Shown one piece after another: positions 57,666-64,000 of a DNA stretch of 64,000 bases; position 1 is the stretch's first letter; each line of letters opens with the position of its first letter. The notes under the pieces are model-generated. The model saw only the letters and a list, made by a program, of their open reading frames with translations, ran no database searches and was not told where the DNA came from. The stretch spans positions 124,001 to 188,000 of the forward strand of contig NZ_AUHU01000007.1 of assembly GCF_000423345.1 (NCBI RefSeq), given 5' to 3'. The position numbers and the translations under genes were made by a program. The stretch comes from Marinimicrobium agarilyticum DSM 16975 (GTDB taxonomy: Bacteria > Pseudomonadota > Gammaproteobacteria > Pseudomonadales > Cellvibrionaceae).

Positions 57666-58580
57666 ATGGCCAAACCAAGACATTTTCTGACACTGATGGA
57701 CCTGGACCCCACGGAACTGAACGCCGTGCTCAATCGTGCCATCGAGCTAAAAGCCATCCAGGCCAAGGGCGAGTCTGAAGAGCTGTTCAAAAACAAAGTG
57801 CTGGGGATGATTTTCGAAAAATCCTCTACCCGCACGCGCGTCTCGTTTGAGGCGGGCATGGCGCAGATGGGCGGCCACGCCCTGTTCCTCTCGCCGCGCG
57901 ACACCCAATTGGGCCGGGGCGAACCGATTGAGGATTCCGCCCGGGTACTTTCGCGCATGGTCGACATTGTCATGATCCGCACCTTTGAACACGAGAACGT
58001 TGAACGCTTTGCGGAATATTCCAAAGTGCCGGTGATCAACGCGCTGACCGATGACTTTCACCCTTGCCAATTGCTGGCCGACATGCAGACCTTTCTTGAG
58101 CATCGCGGCCCGATCGCCGGGCGCACCGTCGCCTGGGTGGGCGATGGCAACAACATGTGCCAGTCCTACATCAATGCTGCCCAACAGTGGGACTTTGAGC
58201 TGCGCATTGCCTGCCCCGAAGGTTTTGAACCCCGCCAAGACCTGCTGGAAGCAGCCAGCGACCGCGTGACCTTGTTCCGTACACCCGAAGAGGCGGTCAA
58301 AGACAGCGACCTGGTGGTGACCGACACCTGGGCCTCCATGGGTCAGGAAGACGAAAAGAAAGCGCGTGAGCGGGCCTTTGACGGCTACCAGGTCAACGCC
58401 GAACTGATGAGCCACGCCCACAACGACGCGCTGGTCATGCACTGCCTCCCTGCCTACCGCGGCAAGGAAATCAGTGCAGAGCTGCTGGACGGCCCCGATT
58501 CGGTCGTCTGGGAAGAGGCGGAGAACCGCCTGCACGCGCAAAAAGCGCTGGTCGAGTTTTTGTTAAACCATTCACGGTAG
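57666..58580 (+). CDS. argF: Ornithine carbamoyltransferase (anabolic)
   Basis: Makes citrulline from ornithine and carbamoyl phosphate. It has 304 aa. Carbamoyl-phosphate site [15 protein letters not shown] and ornithine loop HCLPAYRG are all intact. The ORF is open from 57630, but the ATG at 57666 gives the family start [10 protein letters not shown]. 3 bp before the next gene. Confidence 0.97.
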   Translation: MAKPRHFLTLMDLDPTELNAVLNRAIELKAIQAKGESEELFKNKVLGMIFEKSSTRTRVSFEAGMAQMGGHALFLSPRDTQLGRGEPIEDSARVLSRMVDIVMIRTFEHENVERFAEYSKVPVINALTDDFHPCQLLADMQTFLEHRGPIAGRTVAWVGDGNNMCQSYINAAQQWDFELRIACPEGFEPRQDLLEAASDRVTLFRTPEEAVKDSDLVVTDTWASMGQEDEKKARERAFDGYQVNAELMSHAHNDALVMHCLPAYRGKEISAELLDGPDSVVWEEAENRLHAQKALVEFLLNHSR

Positions 58581-58583
58581 CCT

Positions 58584-59690
58584 ATGACCGCACTGCTGGA
58601 CGTCAATGAAATTCGCTGCGGCTACGACGGCGAAGCCGTTGTCGACCGACTGTCCTTTGCGCTGACCGAAGGCGACATCTGTTGCCTGCTCGGCCCCAGC
58701 GGATGCGGGAAGACCACCGTGCTGCGCGCCATCGCCGGGTTCCTGCAGCCCGATGGGGGCGACATTCACCTCGACGGGCAACTGCTCGCATCCGGCACCC
58801 GCTCACTACCGCCGGAAAAACGGCGCGTGGGCATGGTCTTTCAGGACTATGCGCTTTTTCCCCACCTGAACGTGCGCGACAATCTGACCTTCGGCCTGAA
58901 GGGACACAGCGCCCGAGAAAAGTCCCGGATCTGCGATGAGTTGTTGCAGCTGGTCAAACTGGAAGACCTGGGCCACCGTTTTCCCCACGAACTGTCCGGC
59001 GGCCAACAGCAGCGCATTGCCCTGGCCCGCGCGCTCGCGCCCGAGCCCAAACTGTTGTTGATGGACGAGCCTTTCTCCAGCCTGGATGTGGAGTTGCGCC
59101 GGGCGCTGGCACTGGAGGTGCGCGCCATCCTGAAGGAGCGCGGCATTACGGCGATCATGGTCACCCACGATCAGTCCGAGGCGTTTGCCATGGCCGACAA
59201 AATCGGTGTACTGAATGCGGGCGAGCTGCAGCAGTGGGATACACCGTTCAACCTTTACCACGAACCGGCGACCCGTTTTGTGGCTAATTTTATCGGTCAG
59301 GGTGTGTTCCTGGCAGGCTCTCTGCTGAACCGGAACACGGTGCGCACTGAGCTGGGGGATATTGAAGGCAATCGCTGTTATGAGTGGCTGGAAAATACGC
59401 CGGTGGATATTCTGTTACGCCCGGATGATGTGATTCACGATGATAGCAGTGATAAGAAGGCGGAGGTGATTGCCAAGGTGTTTGCCGGTACGGCGACGCT
59501 TTATACGCTTCAGCTGCCGACCGGCAGTCGTATTCAGTCGGCCTTCCCGAGTCACCACGATTACGCCATTGGCGAGCATGTCGGTATTCGCCTGGAGGCC
59601 GATCATCTGATTGTGTTTCGGCGCGAGGAACAGGCGGTTGGGGGCAGTCATTATGGATTGGAAGCGACGTCGGTGGAGTCTCAGCAGTAA
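58584..59690 (+). CDS. ABC transporter ATP-binding protein (FbpC/PotA-like)
   Basis: A 368-aa importer ATPase: Walker A GPSGCGKTT, signature LSGGQQQRI, Walker B LLLMDEPFSSLD, then a C-terminal TOBE-type region (about 240-350). It resembles ferric-iron FbpC or spermidine PotA. No permease or binding protein is in the window. It starts 3 bp after argF, so it is cotranscribed with arginine genes. It ends at a REP-like hairpin. Confidence 0.88.
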   Translation: MTALLDVNEIRCGYDGEAVVDRLSFALTEGDICCLLGPSGCGKTTVLRAIAGFLQPDGGDIHLDGQLLASGTRSLPPEKRRVGMVFQDYALFPHLNVRDNLTFGLKGHSAREKSRICDELLQLVKLEDLGHRFPHELSGGQQQRIALARALAPEPKLLLMDEPFSSLDVELRRALALEVRAILKERGITAIMVTHDQSEAFAMADKIGVLNAGELQQWDTPFNLYHEPATRFVANFIGQGVFLAGSLLNRNTVRTELGDIEGNRCYEWLENTPVDILLRPDDVIHDDSSDKKAEVIAKVFAGTATLYTLQLPTGSRIQSAFPSHHDYAIGEHVGIRLEADHLIVFRREEQAVGGSHYGLEATSVESQQ

Positions 59691-59703
59691 AAGGTACAGT
59701 GGT

Positions 59704-59788
59704 GGTAGGTGGCGCTTCGCTTACCTACCCTACTCAACATCCGCCTCACTGCGTATCTGTAGGGTTGGTAAGCGAAGCGCCACCTACC
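59704..59788. repeat. REP-like inverted repeat between convergent genes
   Basis: Arms 59704-59733 and 59759-59788 pair at 29 of 30 positions, with a 25-nt loop. The arm contains GGTGGCGCTTCGCTTACC and ends in CCTAC. It lies 13 bp after the ABC ATPase stop and 9 bp before the end of the convergent PhzF gene. It can act as a bidirectional transcript end. Confidence 0.85.
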
Positions 59789-59797
59789 GTTTAAAAC

Positions 59798-60577
59798 TTA
59801 TAGGGACCACTCCGCTGTCATCACCGTCACCGCCTGCCCCAAAAGCGTCACGCGATCTCCGCTTACTTCACAGTCAACATCCCCACCGCGTTTTGAAATC
59901 TGGCGGGCGCTGAGTGTGTTTTTGTTCAACCGCCTTTGCCAATAAGGCGCCAGCTGGCAATGGGCCGAGCCGGTGACCGGATCTTCGGGGATGCCGTATT
60001 TGGGGGCGAAAAACCGGCTGACAAAATCTTTATGATCACCGGGTGCAGTAACCATGACACCGCGTCGATCCAACTTGCTGAGCTCGGTCATATTCGGGCC
60101 GAGCGCCCGCACCTGCGCTTCGGTTTCTACGACGACCAGATAATCCACGTTGGCTTCGACGGCTTGAGGCACCAGCCCCAGTCCGTTTATCAGCACCTCT
60201 GGGGCGTCGACCGGTTGGGTGGGTTGGGCGGGAAAGTCCATCGCCAACCGATCGCCCCGCCGTTCGACGAACAGGTCACCACTGCGAGTGCTGAACCGAA
60301 TGACGGGTTTAGCGTAGCCCATGTGTTCAAACAGCGCATGGGCGGTGGCGAGCGTAGCGTGCCCGCAGAGGTCGACTTCCTTGGTGGGTGTCAGCCAGCG
60401 CAGTTGGAAGCCGTTCCCGTCCGGCACAAAAAACGCCGTTTCGGAAAGGTTGTTTTCCATCGCGATGGCCTGAAGCAACCCCTCATCCAGCCATCGCTCG
60501 AGCGGAACGACAGCGGCGGAGTTGCCCTCAAAAGGACGAGTGGCGAAAGCGTCAATTTGGTATTGGAGTAAGGCCAT
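59798..60577 (-). CDS. PhzF-family isomerase (YddE-like)
   Basis: A 259-aa PhzF protein: two similar halves with the FATRPFEGNSAAVVPL start, the catalytic Glu in NNLSETAFF and the GHATLATAHA and GSAHCQLAPYW motifs. Substrate unknown; related to PhzF and diaminopimelate epimerase folds. It starts 3 bp after the fumarase stop, so it is translated from the fumarase transcript. Confidence 0.9.
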   Translation of the reverse strand: MALLQYQIDAFATRPFEGNSAAVVPLERWLDEGLLQAIAMENNLSETAFFVPDGNGFQLRWLTPTKEVDLCGHATLATAHALFEHMGYAKPVIRFSTRSGDLFVERRGDRLAMDFPAQPTQPVDAPEVLINGLGLVPQAVEANVDYLVVVETEAQVRALGPNMTELSKLDRRGVMVTAPGDHKDFVSRFFAPKYGIPEDPVTGSAHCQLAPYWQRRLNKNTLSARQISKRGGDVDCEVSGDRVTLLGQAVTVMTAEWSL

Positions 60578-60580
60578 CGG

Positions 60581-62101
60581 CTACACCACTTTGATCGCTT
60601 CTTCCTCGATCTTGGCTTTCCAGATTTTCGGGCCGCTCTGGTGAACGGACTCGCCTTTGCTGTCGACCGCGACGGTGACCGGCATATCCTTCACTTCAAA
60701 CTCGTAGATCGCTTCCATCCCGAGCTCCGGGAAACCCAGCACCTTGGACGACTTGATTGCCTGAGAGACCAGATAGGCGGCACCGCCGACAGCCATCAGG
60801 TAGACGGATTCGTTATCGCGAATCGCTTCAATGGCCAGCGGACCTCGCTCGGCTTTACCGATCATACCCAGCAGACCAGTCTCTTCCAGCATGGTGCGGG
60901 TAAACTTGTCCATCCGTGTCGCCGTGGTGGGACCGGCGGGCCCGACCACTTCATCGCGCACCGGGTCCACCGGGCCCACGTAATAGATAAATCGACCGGT
61001 AAGATCCACCGGCAACTCTTCACCCTTGGCGATCAGGTCCACCATTTTCTTGTGGGCGGCATCGCGGCCAGTGAGCATTTTGCCGGAAAGCAACAGCGTG
61101 TCCCCCGGCTGCCAGGACTTCACATCTTCCGGAGTGACGGTGTCCAGATTTACGCGGCGCACGCTGTCGCTGACTTCCCAGGCGATTTCCGGCCAGTCAT
61201 CCAGGTTCGGCGGGGTCTGTAGTGCGGGTCCCTCGCCGGTCAGCGTGAAGTGGGCGTGACGGGTCGCGGCGCAGTTGGGGATGATGGCCACGGCTTTGTT
61301 GGCAGCGTGGGTCGGGAAGTCTTTGACTTTCACATCCAGAACGGTGGTCAGACCACCCAAGCCCTGGGCGCCAATGCCCAGTTGATTGACTTTTTCGTAC
61401 AACTCCAGGCGCAGTTCCTCGGAACGGGTGTCGGCGCCCTTCTCCTGTAAATCCTGGATATCCACCGGATCCAGAAGGGCCTCCTTGGCCAGAAGCATCG
61501 CCTTCTCGGCCGTGCCCCCGATGCCAATCCCCAGCATGCCCGGAGGGCACCAGCCAGCGCCCATTTTGGGAACCATATCCAGCACCCAATCGACCACAGA
61601 GTCGGACGGGTTCAACATGGCGAACTTGGTTTTCGCTTCACTGCCGCCGCCCTTGGCTGCCACGTGGACATCAACGGTGTTGCCCGGAACAATGTTGTAG
61701 TGAATCACCGCAGGTGTATTGTCCCCGGTGTTTTTGCGGGCCCCATCGGGGTCATCCAGAATGGAGGCCCGAAGGACGTTGTCCGGATGATTGTAGGCGC
61801 GGCGCACGCCCTCGTTGACCATGTCGGTCAGGCTCATCTGCGTATCCCATTGAACATCCATACCAACCGTCACAAAAACAGTGACGATGCCGGTGTCCTG
61901 GCAGATGGGGCGATGACCCGTGGCGCACATGCGCGAGTTGATCAGAATCTGGGCCATGGCGTCCTTGGCCGCAGGGTTGGCTTCCCGTTCGTAGGCACGG
62001 TGCACGGCCTGAATGAAATCAACGGGGTGGTAGTAGGAGATGAACTGAAGCGCGTCAGCCACGCTGTCGATGAGGTCGTTCTGGCGAATCACGGTGGTCA
62101 T
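60581..62101 (-). CDS. fumA: Fumarate hydratase class I (iron-sulfur, oxygen-sensitive type)
   Basis: A 506-aa class I fumarase with N-terminal FeS domain (cysteines in CATGHRPICQDTG and the GIGIGGTAEKAM region) and C-terminal beta domain (VGPAGPTTATRMD). Interconverts fumarate and malate in the TCA cycle. The gene name fumA is by family; the numbering of paralogues is unknown here. Upstream is a coiled-coil protein; downstream PhzF at 3 bp. Confidence 0.93.
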   Translation of the reverse strand: MTTVIRQNDLIDSVADALQFISYYHPVDFIQAVHRAYEREANPAAKDAMAQILINSRMCATGHRPICQDTGIVTVFVTVGMDVQWDTQMSLTDMVNEGVRRAYNHPDNVLRASILDDPDGARKNTGDNTPAVIHYNIVPGNTVDVHVAAKGGGSEAKTKFAMLNPSDSVVDWVLDMVPKMGAGWCPPGMLGIGIGGTAEKAMLLAKEALLDPVDIQDLQEKGADTRSEELRLELYEKVNQLGIGAQGLGGLTTVLDVKVKDFPTHAANKAVAIIPNCAATRHAHFTLTGEGPALQTPPNLDDWPEIAWEVSDSVRRVNLDTVTPEDVKSWQPGDTLLLSGKMLTGRDAAHKKMVDLIAKGEELPVDLTGRFIYYVGPVDPVRDEVVGPAGPTTATRMDKFTRTMLEETGLLGMIGKAERGPLAIEAIRDNESVYLMAVGGAAYLVSQAIKSSKVLGFPELGMEAIYEFEVKDMPVTVAVDSKGESVHQSGPKIWKAKIEEEAIKVV

Positions 62102-62283
62102 GGATCTCTCTCTACAGCTGTAAACGGTACACGAATTTTACCGCAATTGTGAGGGGTTTGCTGCAAAGCGGGGCTTTCCTTTCCCGTCGTGCGCTAGCGT
62201 CGGCGAGTCGGCGGCACACGGGAGCAGCGAGCCAGTCCCTGTGTGCGTTGGGCATCAGGGGCTGGCTGCCGCGAGAGGCAGTT

Positions 62284-63093
62284 TTACGGAGAAGAGGCGC
62301 CGGACAATTGCTCCTTGATAGCCAGAATATCCCGGTTGATGCTGCGGCGATAGGCATCAATGGCCTTGATGGCCTCCTCGTTGGTCTCAACCCGACCCGC
62401 CAAGCCGCTCAACTGGCCCAGGCGGCTCTCGAGCTGATCCACCTCCTCGGCCAGGTTCTGCAGGCGGGTTCCCTGTTCTTTAAGGGAGCCAGCGGCTTGT
62501 CGTAGCTGCTCAATCGTTTCATTAACGCCGCTGAGCTGGCTCTGCGTCTCGTTCAGCGCCGAGCGCAATTGGCCCACAGCCTGCTCAGCATTGGACGCCG
62601 TTTGCTTGACTGACGACAATTCGCTACGCAGGCTTTTTACCGCTTCGGTGTTGGCGCTGATGTTCTTGCGGTTAGTGTCGTAGGAGACGCCCCAGAGTTT
62701 GCGAATTTCCGAGTCCGCCCACTCAAGCTTTTCCTGGATCTGATCCACGTATTCGCTGGACTCACTGGAAGTGATGGCAATCCGCTTCTCCAGTGTCTCC
62801 AGGCGCTGATTGGCCTGGGTCAGGTTTTTTTCCGCTTCCACCCATTTCCAGCCGAGAAATCCGCCACCCGCCACGCCGATCAGTGCTACGACCAGTGCTG
62901 CCATGGCCAGCCCATTGCCGCCGCTGGCCGGCTGAGGCGGTCGACCAGAGGGAGGTGGCGCACCGGGGCCACCGCGGCGAGGGCCTTTGGGACCACTGCC
63001 GCCTGTCGGCGGCTGTTGCGACCGTTGCCGGGCGGTCACTTCGTCTTTCTCCGGCTTGATGCTGCCGGAAATCGTCGGCTCTTTGCGTTCCAT
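62284..63093 (-). CDS. Membrane protein with proline-rich N-terminus and coiled coil, unknown function
   Basis: A 269-aa protein: disordered Pro/Gly/Arg-rich cytoplasmic part (about 1-60, GPRRGGPGAPPPSGRPPQP), one helix (about 62-84, LAMAALVVALIGVAGGGFLGW) and a long coiled coil (about 85-265) predicted outside the membrane. The ORF is open to 63186, but the ATG at 63093 with AGGTG upstream is preferred. The layout resembles division or envelope scaffold proteins; I recognise no family. Confidence 0.75.
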   Translation of the reverse strand: MERKEPTISGSIKPEKDEVTARQRSQQPPTGGSGPKGPRRGGPGAPPPSGRPPQPASGGNGLAMAALVVALIGVAGGGFLGWKWVEAEKNLTQANQRLETLEKRIAITSSESSEYVDQIQEKLEWADSEIRKLWGVSYDTNRKNISANTEAVKSLRSELSSVKQTASNAEQAVGQLRSALNETQSQLSGVNETIEQLRQAAGSLKEQGTRLQNLAEEVDQLESRLGQLSGLAGRVETNEEAIKAIDAYRRSINRDILAIKEQLSGASSP

Positions 63094-63189
63094 AGAAACA
63101 CCTGATTTCACTCGATTTTGAGTGCGTTTATAGCAGGTCTGGCGCCGAAAAAGAAGGGATCGGGTCTTATCCTGGACAATACGCACCCA

Positions 63190-63216
63190 TAAAAAAACCC
63201 CGCACCGGCGCGGGGT
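63190..63216 (-). terminator. Terminator of sodB
   Basis: On the minus strand a 7-bp stem ACCCCGC / GCGGGGT with loop GCCGGT is followed by seven T. It is 17 bp after the sodB stop. Confidence 0.85.
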
Positions 63217-63232
63217 CTCTCGTCAGAAAAAC

Positions 63233-63820
63233 TTACTTGTTGAAGTTTTCGTTGACGAAGTCCCAGTTGACCAGTTTCCAGAACGCTTCCAGATACTTGG
63301 GACGAGCGTTGCGGTAATCGATGTAGTACGCATGCTCCCACACATCCACGGTCAACAGCGTGGTGACGCTGTCATCGGTCAGCGGGGTTTCCGCATTACT
63401 GGTGTTAACGATGGCAACGGAGCCATCGGATTTTTTCACCAGCCAAGTCCAACCCGAACCGAAGTTACCGGCCGCCTGGGCTGAAAAATCTTCTTTGAAC
63501 TTGTCGAAAGAACCAAAAGCGGATTTGATTGCGTCAGCTACCGGACCAGTCGCTTCGCCACCACCATTGGGGCTCAGGCAGTGCCAGTAGAAAGTGTGGT
63601 TCCAGACCTGGGCGGAGTTGTTGAACAAGGGGCCCTTGGGCGCGGTCTTGATGATCTCTTCCAGGCTCTTGTCGGCTTCGGGCTTGCCTTCGACAGCCGC
63701 ATTCAGCTTGTCGACATACGTCTGATGGTGCTTGCCGTAATGGTATTCCAGGGTTTCCTGGGAAATGTGGGGCTCCAGGGCATCTTTTGCATAAGGCAGC
63801 TGGGGTAATTCAAAAGCCAT
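63233..63820 (-). CDS. sodB: Superoxide dismutase [Fe]
   Basis: A 195-aa Fe-type SOD, start MAFELPQLPYAKDALEPHIS. Metal ligands are in HYGKHHQTYV, WNHTFYW, and VDVWEHAYYIDY. Length and residues favour iron over manganese. The frame is open to 63838, but the ATG at 63820 gives the family start. Promoter side lies at the window edge. Confidence 0.97.
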   Translation of the reverse strand: MAFELPQLPYAKDALEPHISQETLEYHYGKHHQTYVDKLNAAVEGKPEADKSLEEIIKTAPKGPLFNNSAQVWNHTFYWHCLSPNGGGEATGPVADAIKSAFGSFDKFKEDFSAQAAGNFGSGWTWLVKKSDGSVAIVNTSNAETPLTDDSVTTLLTVDVWEHAYYIDYRNARPKYLEAFWKLVNWDFVNENFNK

Positions 63821-63978
63821 AGTCGTTCTCCTGAACACGGTTGAAAAAATGAAAGGCGGCAGGGTGATCCCACTGATTTGCCGCTAAACCCTCTCTGTGA
63901 ACATGGCTGTGCTCACAGGTTCAATGGATCGCCAGTGGATCTGGCTGTTGGTATGAAATGCTACGTCTTAAAAATGAC

Positions 63979-63984
63979 AGTATA
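63979..63984 (-). promoter_or_regulatory. -10 element of the sodB promoter
   Basis: TATACT on the minus strand, 159 bp before the sodB ATG. The -35 would lie at or beyond the window edge. No clear Fur box is seen in the visible leader; CTGTGA/TCACAG at about 63894-63918 can form a small hairpin. Confidence 0.45.
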
Positions 63985-64000
63985 ACATTGAAACGCAAAA

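Noticed and set aside
63893-63920. CRP-like site in the sodB leader
   Set aside because: TGTGA and TCACA halves are present but the spacing is wrong for the 6-bp gap of a CRP box.

Overview
The window is ordinary chromosome of a GC-rich gammaproteobacterium, most like the Cellvibrio / Saccharophagus / Marinimicrobium / Gilvimarinus group (Cellvibrionaceae and relatives). This is an inference from two things. The housekeeping order is Pseudomonas-like: fis-purH-purD, rplM-rpsI-petA-petB/C-sspA-sspB, murA-hisG-hisD and lptCAB-rpoN-hpf-ptsN-rapZ-npr. The window also carries secreted plant-polysaccharide enzymes with serine linkers and CBM2/CBM10 modules, typical of that group. I see no rRNA, tRNA, CRISPR array, insertion sequence, integrase or phage gene.

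Layout. 1-3100: end of fis, then purH and purD. 3160-7316: an operon of an outer-membrane beta-barrel protein, a small PstS-like binding protein and a GGDEF/EAL c-di-GMP enzyme. 7310-12814 (minus): two proteins of unknown function, a GH5 cellulase, a thioredoxin-fold protein and a GH26 mannanase lipoprotein. 13376-15906: uxaC and an AEC-family carrier. 15923-22841 (minus): phosphate uptake, pstC-pstA-pstB-phoU and a separate pstS, each with its own Pho-box promoter. 22951-28876 (minus): Yip1-family protein, sspB, sspA, a fused cytochrome b/c1 gene, the Rieske protein, rpsI and rplM. 28925-32691: zapE, a hydrolase, zapG and degS. 32800-37214 (minus): hisD, hisG, murA, ibaG and an mlaC without mlaFED or mlaB. 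37427-45634 (plus): yrbG, kdsD, kdsC, lptC, lptA, lptB, rpoN, hpf, ptsN, rapZ and npr, the LPS-assembly and nitrogen-PTS block. 45670-53640: metalloprotease-like lipoprotein, darP, SDR, HAD phosphatase, corA, grxD and hrpB. 54067-64000: TonB receptor, argD, argF, an ABC ATPase, a PhzF protein, fumarase, a coiled-coil membrane protein and sodB.

The most unusual content is a family of four structured repeats, in two pairs, at 49053-49305 and 53691-54051. Each has a 49-52 nt core between long inverted arms (21-30 bp). The arms differ strongly between copies, yet stay complementary within each copy. Inside the core, two small hairpins each show a GGA-type loop. The second loop closely matches the published high-affinity binding consensus of the RNA-binding regulator CsrA/RsmA; one copy matches all 12 positions. 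Both pairs have the same divergent layout, and both sit in front of a gene that appears to start with TTG. A second, simpler REP-like hairpin family occurs at 53876-53910 and 59704-59788. Other points of interest are the fused cytochrome b/c1, the orphan mlaC, a terminator-like hairpin in the argD leader and the clear Pho-box promoters.
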